Assembly (NCBI RefSeq): GCF_001423425.1
Contig: NZ_LMNX01000009.1
Location: 1 to 53,906 of the forward strand
Direction: 5' to 3'
DNA: 53,906 bases
DNA from: Rhizobium sp. Leaf306
Lineage (GTDB): Bacteria > Pseudomonadota > Alphaproteobacteria > Rhizobiales > Rhizobiaceae
The translations under genes were made by a program, and so were the position numbers. The notes beneath the pieces are model-generated. The model searched no databases. It had not been told where the DNA came from and worked only from the letters and a program-made list of their open reading frames with translations. This document shows positions 40,034-50,300 of the stretch, in pieces (within the stretch, counting starts at the first letter, position 1; the number at the start of each line of letters is the position of its first letter).

Positions 40034-40519
40034 GGCATGCTCCCGCGTTTGCTGCCTAAAGCGCAGCACTGGCGAATGGATTTTCAGGAACGAAAGAACT
40101 GAAAGGTCTACATTCGACAGCACGGAAGGGAGCTACGCTCCGTGCCTAGCATCTTATACGCGAACCGACCGCAGGCGGCGACGTAAGCAGGTTTAATCAT
40201 GTCACTCTCCCTCATGGCGTTGCGTAAAATGCCGACGGAAAACGTCCGTCGATCGAAAGTGGACTTTAGGTGACTCGCAGAATGCGATCAACGAAAATCC
40301 TTTTAAAGGAAATATTTTTCTGTCTGATGACAGTATCGCGGCGGAAATGTGAAATTTCATTCGCGATGGCCTGTCCTTCGACAAGCCAGGAAATAGGTGC
40401 GGGCCTCGTCTGCGACAAGATGAGACCGGCTAAAGTTATTGTGACACGTTGTTATCCGGCGCTGCGCCGACCGTCGGTAAACCGACAGTCGGATCAAAGC
40501 ATTAGATGACTCGGATGGA
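40034..40519. other. Intergenic region without recognised gene
   Basis: 486 bases with lower GC than the rest. I see hairpins at 40120-40145 (GCACGG/CCGTGC) and at 40467-40492, and a CCTTTTAAAGG palindrome near 40300, but no protein or RNA gene I can name. It contains the promoter of the small hypothetical gene and the end of purU. A small RNA is possible. Confidence 0.5.
40467..40492 (-). terminator. Hairpin after purU
   Basis: CCGACCGTCGGT and ACCGACAGTCGG form a near-perfect 12-base-pair stem around AA, 28 bases beyond the purU stop. It probably ends that transcript, but no U-run follows. Confidence 0.45.
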
Positions 40520-41404
40520 TTACCCCATACGCTCGGAGGCGTAGGAGCCGGGGCTCGGCGGGAAGACCACCGTGCGATTGCCGTTGATGAAGGTGCGGTG
40601 GTGGATATGCGCATGGATCGCGCGGGCCAGAACCTGGCTTTCCACATCACGGCCAAGCGAGACATAATCGTCGGGCGATTGCGCGTGGGTAATGCGCACC
40701 GTGTCCTGCTCGATGATCGGGCCTTCGTCGAGATCGGCGGTGACGTAATGGGCTGTCGCCCCAATCAGCTTCACGCCGCGCTGATAGGCCTGCTTGTAAG
40801 GGTTTGCACCCTTGAAGCTCGGTAGGAAGGAGTGGTGGATGTTGATGATCTTGCCCGACATTTTCTGGCACAGCTGGTCCGACAGGACCTGCATGTAGCG
40901 TGCGAGCACCACCAGTTCGGCCCCGCCTGCCTCGACGACATCAAGCAACTGGGCCTCGGCCTGCGGCTTGTTTTCCTTCGTCACCTTGATGTGGTGGAAG
41001 GGGATATCGTTGTTGACCACCTGCTTCTGGTATTCGAAGTGATTGGAGACGACGCCGACGATATCGATCGGCAGCGCGCCGATCTTCCAGCGGTAGAGAA
41101 GATCGTTGAGGCAATGGCCAAAGCGCGACACCATCAGAAGCACCTTCATGCGCTCCTCGGTATCGAAGATGTCCCATTCCATCTCGAACTTTTCGGCGAT
41201 CGGCTTGAGGCCTTCGGCAATTGCCGGGCGACCGACGCCTTCTTCGGAAATGAACGAGACGCGCATGAAGAACCGGCCGGTATCCAGATCGTCGAACTGC
41301 GAGCTGTCGATGATGTTGCAGCCCTGTTCCGCCAGAAAGCCGGAAAGCGCAGCAACAATGCCGCGAGTAGAACGGCAGGTGACGGTCAGTACATAGCTCT
41401 TCAT
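40520..41404 (-). CDS. purU: Formyltetrahydrofolate deformylase
   Basis: Hydrolyses 10-formyltetrahydrofolate to formate and tetrahydrofolate, balancing one-carbon pools. The 294-residue protein has an N-terminal ACT domain (SYVLTVTCRSTRGIVAALSGFL, about 1-80) and a formyltransferase-type catalytic domain with NIHHSFLPSFKG and DLDEGPIIEQD containing the catalytic Asn, His and Asp. AAGGAG six bases before the ATG at 41404 fixes the start. It is a single-gene unit; the ACT domain suggests allosteric control by an amino acid such as methionine or glycine. Confidence 0.93.
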   Translation of the reverse strand: MKSYVLTVTCRSTRGIVAALSGFLAEQGCNIIDSSQFDDLDTGRFFMRVSFISEEGVGRPAIAEGLKPIAEKFEMEWDIFDTEERMKVLLMVSRFGHCLNDLLYRWKIGALPIDIVGVVSNHFEYQKQVVNNDIPFHHIKVTKENKPQAEAQLLDVVEAGGAELVVLARYMQVLSDQLCQKMSGKIINIHHSFLPSFKGANPYKQAYQRGVKLIGATAHYVTADLDEGPIIEQDTVRITHAQSPDDYVSLGRDVESQVLARAIHAHIHHRTFINGNRTVVFPPSPGSYASERMG

Positions 41405-41702
41405 CGATAACTCCTTGGTCTGCACTTGGCGGAGATCCTTGTAGACATAACCACGCCGGCGGACCATATCCGAAGGCGCAGGAAAGAACAGAAATACGGA
41501 GGCGTTTTTCCGTTCCGGCTCAAAGCAATGGAACGTTCCACCCTTACAAACGGCAGCTTAGGCAAGGACGTCAAAAATTCCGGTCCTTTTGCGCCTTTCA
41601 CGCGTTGATCACCGTCGCGGTGCTTGGTCCGCCGCGCATTTGTCATTCAATATTTTCGAATATTTATTTCGTCGGATTTTGTAAGATACGGGAGGAATGC
41701 TG

Positions 41703-42782
41703 GTGGCTAGATATGCGGGGCGGTTTCAGGGTAAGGCCTGGTTGGGTAGAAACCTCAGAAGCATTGCCTTGAGGGGAATCGCCTTGATCGGTGCGGCCAG
41801 TCTCGCGACGCAGCCGGTTTCCGCTGCCACGACCTGTATGCGGGGCATCAATCTCGCCGGTGCCGAATTCGGTAAGGTTGGCGATGCCTACGGTAAAGGC
41901 TACACTTACCCTTCCGCCGAAACGATCCGCTATTTTGCAAGCAAGGGCTTCACAGCCGTTCGGCTGCCATTTCTATGGGAAAGGCTGCAGCCCAAGCTCT
42001 ATGCGTCGTTCGATCGGGCTGAGGCCAAGCGGCTTGCGGCTACTGTCGAGCTTGTACGCAAAGCCGGGATGGTCGTTATTCTCGATCCGCACAACTACGC
42101 TCGCTACAAGGGTGATCTGATCGGGACGGACAACGTTCCGCAAAGCGCGTTCGCCGACTTTTGGCGCAGGCTTTCGGTACGGTTTGGCACAGAGGCAGAC
42201 ATTGCGTTCGGTCTGATGAACGAACCGCATGGTATTGCAGCCGAAGACTGGGTGTCCGCCGCCAACGGTGCGATCGCGGCCATCCGGCAGGCCGGGTCCG
42301 CCAGTCTGATCCTTGTTCCCGGCACGGCCTGGACCGGCGCCCATAGCTGGTCTGCCGGCGATTACGGCACCACCAACGCTGCCGCGATGTCGGCGATCGT
42401 CGACCCGCAGAACAATTACGTTTTCGAGGTGCACCAGTATCTTGATCAGGATTTCTCCGGCAAGAATGACGAATGCTCGCGTGCCGCCGATGCGGTCAAG
42501 GCGCTCTCCGACGTCGGCACCTGGTTGAAGCAGAACAACCGGCGCGGCCTGCTGGGTGAATTTGCCGTTCCGCGCCAGCCGGAATGCCAGTCGGCATTGG
42601 TCGATATGGTCAAGGTCGTCGAGAGCAACCCGGATGCGTGGCTGGGCTGGGCCTATTGGGCAGCCGGTGACTGGTGGCCGGAAGACGAGATCCTCAACAT
42701 CCAGCCGGTTCGCACGGTCGACAAGCCGCAGATGGCAACGCTTTTGAAAGCGATGTCGGAAAATGCTTCCTGCGGGCGGTAA
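41703..42782 (+). CDS. Secreted glycoside hydrolase family 5 (cellulase-type)
   Basis: An exported endo-acting glycosidase of about 359 residues. A signal peptide (hydrophobic IALRGIALIGAASLATQPVSA) is followed by a GH5 TIM barrel: RGINLAGAEF, FTAVRLPFLWERL, the acid/base Glu174 in GLMNEPHG, and nucleophile Glu286 in LLGEFAVP. Family members cut beta-1,4-glucans such as cellulose; in rhizobia similar enzymes trim cellulose or plant cell wall, but the substrate is not shown. An ATG at 41697 is only one base from GGGAGG (41690-41695), whereas the in-frame GTG at 41703 has correct spacing, so GTG is preferred. Confidence 0.85.
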   Translation: MARYAGRFQGKAWLGRNLRSIALRGIALIGAASLATQPVSAATTCMRGINLAGAEFGKVGDAYGKGYTYPSAETIRYFASKGFTAVRLPFLWERLQPKLYASFDRAEAKRLAATVELVRKAGMVVILDPHNYARYKGDLIGTDNVPQSAFADFWRRLSVRFGTEADIAFGLMNEPHGIAAEDWVSAANGAIAAIRQAGSASLILVPGTAWTGAHSWSAGDYGTTNAAAMSAIVDPQNNYVFEVHQYLDQDFSGKNDECSRAADAVKALSDVGTWLKQNNRRGLLGEFAVPRQPECQSALVDMVKVVESNPDAWLGWAYWAAGDWWPEDEILNIQPVRTVDKPQMATLLKAMSENASCGR

Positions 42783-42823
42783 GCCGTCAATATTTCACGT
42801 GAATCACAGAACGCGGACGCAAT

Positions 42824-43870
42824 TCACGTCGGTGGATAGGTGTGTTCGTTGCCGCGAAAATCGCTGACGGAGTAGCAGCCGCCTTCAGGGCGCGCAGCGC
42901 TTTCGCCGATGACCGCCTTGCCGTGGCCGCCTGGAATATCAAGCACGTAAGTCGGCTGGCAAAGTCCGGAAATGGTGCCGCGCAGAGCCGAAACGATTCG
43001 CTGGCCCTCGGCGATATCGATCCGGAAATGGCCTGTGCCTGGCGCCAGGTCCGGATGGTGCAGGTAATAGGGTTTGATGCGCGTTTCGACGAAAGCCTTC
43101 ATCAGGTCGCCGAGCACTTTCGGATCGTCGTTGATGCCTTTGAGCAGGACCGTCTGGCTGACCATCGCAAAGCCGGCGTCAACCAGCCTTGCGCAGGCAG
43201 CCCGCGCGTCCTCAGTCATTTCGCGGGGATGGTTGGCGTGGAGCGCCACATAGATTGTCTTGCCGCTTTCCTTCAGCGCCGCAATCATCGGCGCATCCAC
43301 CCGCTCGGGCTCGACCGCCGGCACGCGCGTATGAAAGCGCACGATTTTAACATGCTCGATTTCAGCCAATCCAACCATGATCACGGAAAGCCGGCGCGGA
43401 GACAGGACAAGCGGATCGCCGCCGGTCAGGATGACTTCCCAAATTTCCTCATGAGTGCGGATGTAGTCGAGCGCGGCCGTTAGTTCGTCCGGCGAAAGCG
43501 TTCCATCCCCCTGCGGGCCAACCATTTCACGGCGAAAGCAGAAACGGCAATAAACAGGACAGATGTGCACGGCCTTCAGAAGGACGCGGTCCGGGTAGCG
43601 GTGGACGATGCCTTTGACCGGACTATGCGCCGCGTCGCCGATCGGATCGGCCCGTTCGTCCGGTGTGCCGACAAGCTCGGCCGCGTCGGGCACGAACTGT
43701 CGTGCAATCGGATCGGCGTCATCGGTCGGGTCGATCAGCGAGAGGACCGTCGGCGTCAGCGCGATCGCGTAACTGCCGGCGACGGCACGGATGCCGTCGA
43801 GACGGTCTTGCGCAATCAGACCTGCATCGGCCAGTTCCTCGGGCGTTTTCAAGGTACGCGCCACGCTCAC
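42824..43870 (-). CDS. epmB: EF-P lysine 2,3-aminomutase EpmB
   Basis: Radical SAM enzyme of 348 residues of the lysine 2,3-aminomutase family that makes (R)-beta-lysine for modification of elongation factor P. The cluster motif CPVYCRFC has Cys at about 104, 108 and 111, with LTGGDPLVLSP and LLKGINDD further on. It is shorter than the fermentative aminomutase (about 416 residues) and so matches EpmB. The start is a GTG at 43870 overlapping the epmA stop (GTGA). Linkage to epmA and to efp, divergent nearby, makes the role nearly certain. Confidence 0.92.
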   Translation of the reverse strand: MSVARTLKTPEELADAGLIAQDRLDGIRAVAGSYAIALTPTVLSLIDPTDDADPIARQFVPDAAELVGTPDERADPIGDAAHSPVKGIVHRYPDRVLLKAVHICPVYCRFCFRREMVGPQGDGTLSPDELTAALDYIRTHEEIWEVILTGGDPLVLSPRRLSVIMVGLAEIEHVKIVRFHTRVPAVEPERVDAPMIAALKESGKTIYVALHANHPREMTEDARAACARLVDAGFAMVSQTVLLKGINDDPKVLGDLMKAFVETRIKPYYLHHPDLAPGTGHFRIDIAEGQRIVSALRGTISGLCQPTYVLDIPGGHGKAVIGESAARPEGGCYSVSDFRGNEHTYPPT

Positions 43871-44937
43871 GGCAGAACCTCGGCGACGGGCGCCCACAGG
43901 ACCTGGTCGATACGGGTCGCGCCGGTTGCGAGCATCGCCAGGCGATCAAAGCCCAGCGCTGCGCCGCTTGCCTGCGGCATGATCGAAAGCGCTGACAGGA
44001 AATCCTCGTCGATCGGATAGGTCTCGCCGTAGATGCGCGCTTTCTCCGCCATGTCGTGCTCGAACCGGCGGCGCTGTTCGGCCGCATCGGTCAGTTCGCC
44101 GAAAGCATTCGCCAGTTCCACGCCGCATGCGTAGAGCTCGAAGCGTTCGGCAACGCGGGGATCGCGGGCCGAGGGTCGGGCGAGGGCTGCTTCCGAGATG
44201 GGATATTCGCAGAGGATCGTCGCGCTACCCTGACCGAGATGGGGTTCTATCTTCTCGACCAAGACCTTGCTGAATAGATCCGCCCAGGTATCGTCCTCTG
44301 AAACCCGGAGGCCGGTGCGGGTGAGTTCGGACGCGAGAGCGTCGCGATCGGTCGCGCCATCGGTTTGCACGGACGAAAGCAGGTCGATCCCGGCGTAGCG
44401 GAGAAACGCCTCCGCCAGCGTCACGATCTCAGGTTTGGCAAAGGGGTCGGTTTGCATGCCGCGAAACGAAAATTGCTTCGTTCCCGTGGTCTCGGCGGCA
44501 AGCTTCAGCATGTCGGCGCAGTCGGCCATCAGCTGCTCGTAGTTTTCACCAACCCGGTACCATTCCAGCATGGTGAATTCCGGGTGGTGCAGCGGTCCGC
44601 GCTCCCGGTTGCGATAGACATGCGCGAAGGTGAATATGCGCTTCTCGCCGGCCGCAAGCAGCTTCTTTGCAGCAAATTCCGGCGAAGTGTGCAGGTAGAG
44701 TGGCGTTGCGCGGCCGTCGATCGTCAGCGCTTGCGTCGCGAAAGCATGAAGGTGGGTTTCGTTGCCGGGCGATACCTGCAAGGTCGCTGTGTCGACCTCG
44801 ATAAAATCCGCCTTGCCGAAGAAACCCCGCAGCGCCGTTTGAAGCGCGTTGCGGCCCATCAGGAAAGGACGCCGGTCGGCGTGACTTTCCGGTGTCCACC
44901 ACGGGGCAGATCGGGCTTCGGAGTGAAACAGGCTCAT
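43867..44937 (-). CDS. epmA: EF-P beta-lysine ligase EpmA
   Basis: Class II lysyl-tRNA-synthetase-like ligase (GenX/PoxA) of 356 residues that attaches beta-lysine to EF-P. It has only the catalytic domain, without the anticodon-binding part: FIEVDTATLQVSPGNETHL, the motif 2 region FAHVYRNRERGPLHHPEFTMLEWY, and the motif 3 end SGAALGFDRLAMLATG. It is coupled to epmB by a GTGA overlap and divergent from efp, 162 bases away. This set supports beta-lysylation of EF-P; epmC, which hydroxylates the modification in E. coli, is not in the window. Confidence 0.94.
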   Translation of the reverse strand: MSLFHSEARSAPWWTPESHADRRPFLMGRNALQTALRGFFGKADFIEVDTATLQVSPGNETHLHAFATQALTIDGRATPLYLHTSPEFAAKKLLAAGEKRIFTFAHVYRNRERGPLHHPEFTMLEWYRVGENYEQLMADCADMLKLAAETTGTKQFSFRGMQTDPFAKPEIVTLAEAFLRYAGIDLLSSVQTDGATDRDALASELTRTGLRVSEDDTWADLFSKVLVEKIEPHLGQGSATILCEYPISEAALARPSARDPRVAERFELYACGVELANAFGELTDAAEQRRRFEHDMAEKARIYGETYPIDEDFLSALSIMPQASGAALGFDRLAMLATGATRIDQVLWAPVAEVLP

Positions 44938-45099
44938 TTCGGCTTTCTTCGCGGGTTCTTGCCCGCAAGGCTTCCACTTTGCGCGTTTTTGCGGTAGTTG
45001 CCCGGAAAACAGATCATCCGTCCTTCAGGCCGGTTATCGCCCGGTCCTCTACGACGCATTCCCGGCAGTTACAAGCCGGCACGCCAACAAGGAATTCAA

Positions 45100-45669
45100 A
45101 TGGTCAAGGTCATCGCATCTTCCGTCCGCAAGGGTAACGTCATCGACGTCGACGGCAAGCTCTATGTGGTTCTCACCGCCGAGAACTTCCACCCCGGCAA
45201 GGGCACTCCGGTGACCCAGGTCAACATGCGTCGCATCGTTGACGGCGTGAAGGTGTCGGAACGCTGGCGCACCACGGAACAGGTCGAGCGCGCCTTCGTC
45301 GAAGACGTCAACTTCCAGTTCCTCTATGAAGACGGCGAAGGCTTCCACTTCATGAACCCGGAAAACTACGATCAGATCGTCGTGGACGTGGATACGATGG
45401 GCGACCAGAAGGCGTATCTGCAGGAAGGCATGACCTGCGTCCTGTCTATGCATGAAGGCATCGCGCTCGCGCTGCAGCTGCCGCGTCACGTCACGCTCGA
45501 GATCGTAGAGACAGAGCCGGTCACGAAGGGACAGACAGCATCGTCCTCCTACAAGCCGGCGATCCTGTCGAACGGCATCCGCACGGCCGTTCCGCCGCAT
45601 GTTGATACCGGCACCCGCGTCGTCATTGCCACGGAAGACAATTCCTACGTCGAGCGCGCCAAGAACTGA
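45100..45669 (+). CDS. efp: Elongation factor P
   Basis: Translation factor of 189 residues that helps ribosomes through polyproline stretches. It has the three-domain EF-P layout, opening KVIASSVRKGNVIDVDGKLYVV; the modifiable lysine is Lys34 in HPGKGTP, which would receive beta-lysine from EpmA. AAGGA six bases before the ATG sets the start; the frame is open upstream without support. A strong terminator follows. Confidence 0.97.
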   Translation: MVKVIASSVRKGNVIDVDGKLYVVLTAENFHPGKGTPVTQVNMRRIVDGVKVSERWRTTEQVERAFVEDVNFQFLYEDGEGFHFMNPENYDQIVVDVDTMGDQKAYLQEGMTCVLSMHEGIALALQLPRHVTLEIVETEPVTKGQTASSSYKPAILSNGIRTAVPPHVDTGTRVVIATEDNSYVERAKN

Positions 45670-45695
45670 TCGAAGCATCAGGCTTCATTCGAGCA

Positions 45696-45734
45696 TAAAA
45701 AAAACCTCCGAGCCGCAGGCTTCGGAGGTTTTTT
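45696..45734. terminator. Bidirectional terminator after efp
   Basis: AACCTCCGA pairs with TCGGAGGTT around a ten-base loop, with a run of A before and T after. It should end efp on the plus strand and can also serve the efflux operon on the minus strand. Confidence 0.92.
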
Positions 45735-45799
45735 GTTGTCTGGCGATCCCGCGAGAAGGAAAGGGCCGGCGAACCGGCCGGTCCATCCTGTTTCGCTGT

Positions 45800-47248
45800 T
45801 TAGTTTTTCAGAACCAGCTTGGCAGAGGCCACCTGCGCCGTCGGTGATCCGAAGGCATAACCGCCACCGAGTGCGACGTTGAGCGAGACATAGTCCTGCG
45901 CCATCTGCTGTACGGCCTGGGCCAGGCTTGCCTGGGCGGTGGAGACTTCGCGCTGCGCGTCGAGAACGTCGAGCAGCGAGGAGGCGCCATCACGATAGCT
46001 GGCGGTTGCGAGCTGCAGAGCTTCCTCGTAGGATTTCACGGTCGCACGGAGCGCTGCCACGGTGCGGCCATCGCGGGCAACGGCGGCAAGCGCGTTCTCG
46101 ACTTCCTCGACGGCATCGAGAACCGTCTGCTTCCAGGACAGATAGGCTTCGCGGGCTGACGATTCGGACGACTTGACGTTGGCACGCAGGGCGCCGCCGT
46201 CGAAGATCGGAAGAGACAAGGCCGGACCGAAGGACCAGGACAGGATGCCACTTTCGCCGCTTCCGGCAACGCGGGTGTAGGATGGCGAAATGGAGCCACC
46301 GAGCGTAATCGCCGGATAGAGCTGTGCTTCGGCAACGCCGATCTGCGCAACTGCTGCGGCAAGCTGCCGTTCGGACGCACGAATGTCAGGTCGATTGCGG
46401 ATCAGGTCGGCGGGAATGCCGGTCTTGGTGCTGTAGCGGGCGACCGGCTGGCGGGCACCGCGCTGCAGTTCAGGAAGCAGTGTGGACGCTGGCATGCCGA
46501 GAAGCGTCGCGATGCGATGCGCCGCGGTGCGATACTGGGTCTCGAGACCTGGCAGCTCTGACAGTGTCGAGTTTACAAGACCTTCGGCCTGAACAACATC
46601 CAGTCTGGAGGCAGCACCGGCTTCCAGCTGAAGCTTGGTGAGATCAAGCGTTTCACGGCGAGAACCGAGGTTCTTTTTGGTGATCGCGATACGCTCCTGA
46701 TAGTAGCGCACATCGATATAGGCTGCGGCAACCTGCGAAAGCAGGCTCAGGCGCGCAACGTCGACGCTTGCATAGGCGGCGTCGAGACTGGCAAGAGCCG
46801 ATTCCTTGCTGCGGCGGTAGAGACCGAACAGATCCAGGAACCAGGACGCGCTGGCTCCACCGACGGCGGATGATTGCGGTGCGGTCGATGTTGGACCGAG
46901 CCGCCCGCCGATGTCCTTCGTGCCGCTGCGCTCGCCCTGCGCATCGATATCGAGCGACGGAAGACCGCCGGCGCCGGCACTGACGACGGACGCCTGGGCC
47001 TGATTGATGCGTTCCAGGGCCTGAAGAACGCTGAGGTTCTGCGACAGGCCCGTCTGCATGTAGCCGTTCAGGCGCGTGTCGGAAAACGCCGTCCACCAAG
47101 CCTTCATGGAAACGTCGCCATTGCTCGTCTGCGCACCCTCGGCAAACTTCGAAGGAAGGGACACTTCCGGCGCCTGATGGTTCGGTCCGACCACGCAGCC
47201 GGAAAGGAGGAGCATGACGAGAGGGGCGGCTACGCGAATGGATGTCAT
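45800..47248 (-). CDS. RND efflux outer-membrane factor (NodT/OprM type)
   Basis: TolC-like trimeric outer-membrane channel lipoprotein of 482 residues. The signal sequence ends in a lipobox (LLSGC, Cys18). The mature part has two OEP domains: an N-terminal AWWTAFSDTRLNGYM, then SWFLDLFGLYRR, and a repeated half with LIRNRPDIRASERQLAAAVAQIGVAEAQLYPAI. Long helices such as QALERINQAQASV form the periplasmic tunnel. It is the last gene of the adaptor-pump-channel operon, 112 bases after the pump gene; the gap holds a CCGCTC/GAGCGG hairpin that may tune its level. Confidence 0.92.
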   Translation of the reverse strand: MTSIRVAAPLVMLLLSGCVVGPNHQAPEVSLPSKFAEGAQTSNGDVSMKAWWTAFSDTRLNGYMQTGLSQNLSVLQALERINQAQASVVSAGAGGLPSLDIDAQGERSGTKDIGGRLGPTSTAPQSSAVGGASASWFLDLFGLYRRSKESALASLDAAYASVDVARLSLLSQVAAAYIDVRYYQERIAITKKNLGSRRETLDLTKLQLEAGAASRLDVVQAEGLVNSTLSELPGLETQYRTAAHRIATLLGMPASTLLPELQRGARQPVARYSTKTGIPADLIRNRPDIRASERQLAAAVAQIGVAEAQLYPAITLGGSISPSYTRVAGSGESGILSWSFGPALSLPIFDGGALRANVKSSESSAREAYLSWKQTVLDAVEEVENALAAVARDGRTVAALRATVKSYEEALQLATASYRDGASSLLDVLDAQREVSTAQASLAQAVQQMAQDYVSLNVALGGGYAFGSPTAQVASAKLVLKN

Positions 47249-47360
47249 ATCTTTGTCCCGAAACGCTTAAGAATGGGGCCCCGCGAACAGCGGAGCAAAT
47301 CACTGCACAGCCTCCCGCTCAGACGAGCGGCGATTCGATGCTGGCAATCCGTTAACAGAT

Positions 47361-50300
47361 TCACACTGTCTTCACTTGTTTTTCACGCTTTGATAACCGG
47401 CGCACAACAACAAAGAAGGACGGAACGAAGAAAATTCCGAGCAGTGTTGCAGAAAGCATACCACCCAGCACGCCGATGCCGATGGCGTTCTGAGCGGCAG
47501 AGCCGGCACCCGTTGCGATCGCAAGTGGTACCACGCCGAGAATGAATGCGAGCGACGTCATGATGATCGGACGGAGGCGCAATCTTGCGGCCTCGAGGGT
47601 CGCTTCGAGCACGCCCATACCTGTCTCCTGACGATCCTTGGCGAATTCGACGATCAGGATGGCGTTCTTCGCCGCCAATCCGATCGTCGTCAAAAGACCG
47701 ACCTTGAAATAGACGTCGTTCGACTGGCCAAGCAGATAGGCTGCAGCCAATGCGCCAAGGACGCCGATCGGAACCGCGAGAATGACCGAGAACGGAATCG
47801 ACCAGCTTTCATAAAGTGCCGCAAGGCAGAGGAATACGATCAGAACGGACAGGCCGTAAAGCATGGGAGCCTGGGAGCCAGACAACCGTTCCTGATAGGA
47901 GATGCCCTGCCAGGCCACGGAGTAGCCACCCGGCAATGCCGCAGTCAGCTTCTCCATCTCGTCCATGGACTGACCGGTGCTGACGCCGGCGCCGGTCGCG
48001 CCGTCAAGCGATATGGCACTGACGCCGTTGAACCGCGCAAGCTGCGGCGTGCCCGTGTTCCACTGGACGGTGCTGAAGGACGAAAACGGGACCATCTCGC
48101 CGCCGGTGTTGCGGGCAAACCAGTATTTGAGGTCCTCCGGCTGCATGCGGTAAGGCGCATCACCCTGCACATAGACGGGCTTCAGCTTGTTCTCGAGCGT
48201 GAAGTCATTGACGTCGCGACCGGCAAAGATGGTGGTCAGCATCGAATTGACCGAAGCGAGGTCGACACCCATCGCACCCAGCTTCTCCTGGTCGAGCAGG
48301 ATCTGCAGCTGCGTTTCAGTTCTCTGCGAGTTGCTGCGCAGCGAGCCGATATTGCGGTTGCTGCCGGCGATCTGCATCAGCTGCTGCGATGCGCTCGTCA
48401 AAGCGGGATTGCCGTTGTTGCCGCTGTCGACAAGGTACATCGAAAAGCCGCTAGAATTGCCGAGGCCCTGGATTGCTGGTGGCAGAAGCGCAAACACCTG
48501 CGCGTCACGCAGTCCGAAGAAATGGCGCTGAGCCCGCTGCACAACGGCGGCCGCTTCCTGCTGCGGCTCGGTGCGAACGTCGAAATCCTTGAGCTTGGCA
48601 AAGATCATCGCATTGTTCTGGCCGGTGCCGTTGAAGCTGAAGCCCATCGCACCGAACACCGAAGCGACACTGTCCTTCTCGTCGTTGAGGAAGAAGGACT
48701 CGATCTGCTTGACCACTTCCTCGGTTCTGGCGGTCGTCGAACCGTTCGGAGTCTGGACGAGCACCATCAGAACGCCCTGGTCTTCCTGAGGAAGGAAGGA
48801 GCTGGGGAGCCTTGAAAACAACAGACCGCAACCGCCGACAATCAGTGCGAAAAGAAGCATGACGCGCAGCGGCCGCTTCAGAAGATACCCGATCGATCCG
48901 ACATAGCCGTTTGTCGTCTTGTCGAAGCCGCGGTTGAACCAGGCGCCGATACCCTTGTTCTTCTTCTCGTGATTGACCGGCTTCAGGATCGTCGCGCAAA
49001 GCGCCGGCGTCAGCACGATCGCGACCACGGCCGAAAGCAGCATCGCGGAGACGATCGTGATCGAGAACTGGCGATAGATGATGCCCGTCGACCCACCGAA
49101 GAAGGCCATCGGAATAAACACGGCCGTCAGAACCAGCGCGATGCCGATGATGGCACCGGTAATTTCGTGCATGGACTTTTCGGTCGCCTCGAGCGGCGAC
49201 AAACCTTCCTCGTCCATGATGCGCTCGACGTTTTCGACGACGACGATCGCGTCATCCACGAGAAGGCCGATCGCCAGCACCATGGCGAACATGGTCAGCG
49301 TGTTGATCGAATAGCCCGTCAGCGCCAGGATGCCGAAGGTCCCGAGCAGCACCACCGGAACGGCGACCATGGGGATCAGCGTTGCCCGCAGGTTCTGAAG
49401 GAAGACCAGAAGCACCACGAACACCAGAACGATCGCTTCGATCAGCGTGTGAATGACCTTCTCGATCGACAGCTCGACGAACGGCGTCGTGTCGTAGGGA
49501 TAGGTGATGCTGACATTTTCGGGAAGCGTCGGCTCGACCCGGTTGAGGGCGGTTTTTACCCTTTCGGCGGTATCAAGCGCATTGGCGCCTGTCGCGAGGT
49601 TGACCGCAAAGCCCGCCGCCGGCTTGCCGTTAAAGCGGGAGCTGCCTCCGTAGCTTTCCTGGCCGATCTCGACACGGCCGATATCCGATATTCTGACTGT
49701 TGCGCCGTCCTGTCCGACTTTGAGGATGATCCGCTCGAAGTCGTCGACGGTGGTCAGCTGGCTCTGGGCTGTCATGGTGACGGTGAGCTGCTGACCTTCC
49801 GACACGGGCTGCGCCCCGAGCGAACCAACGGACACCTGGGTATTCTGCGCTTCGATCGCGGATGTGACATCGGCCGACGTCAACTGGTATTTCTGCAGCT
49901 TGAAGGGATCGAGCCAGACGCGCATTGCATAGCCCGAGCCGAAGATATTGATGCTGCCGACGCCTTCCAGGCGCTTCACCTGATCTTCGATCTGGGTCGA
50001 GAACACGTCGCCGAGATCGACCGAACTGCGTTTGCCGTCCGACGACACAAGCGCGCCGACCATCAGGATACTGGAGGTGGAGCGAGAGACTTCGATGCCG
50101 GACTGCTGCACGACGTCAGGCAGCTGCGACTGTACCAGCTGCAACTTGTTCTGCACCTGAACCTGGGCGATATCAGGCATGATCGAGTTGCCGAATGTCA
50201 GCGTGACGGTCGCGCGTCCCGTTGACGACGACGAGTTCATGTAGGTGAGATCGTCGAGACCGGTCATGCCGTCCTCGATGATCGTCGTCACCGATTTCTC

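Noticed and set aside
40270..40509. 79-codon open frame in the gap before purU
   Set aside because: Unusual composition, no ribosome binding site, and it runs over the hairpin at 40467-40492.
41529..41540. TGGAACGTTCCA palindrome between purU and the GH5 gene
   Set aside because: A perfect 12-base palindrome, but it does not fit the spaced direct-repeat LexA site of alphaproteobacteria or another motif I recognise, and it may be chance.
48969..50225. 418-codon open frame opposite the RND pump gene
   Set aside because: Composition is a His/Asp/Arg-rich mirror of the pump sequence, with no motif.
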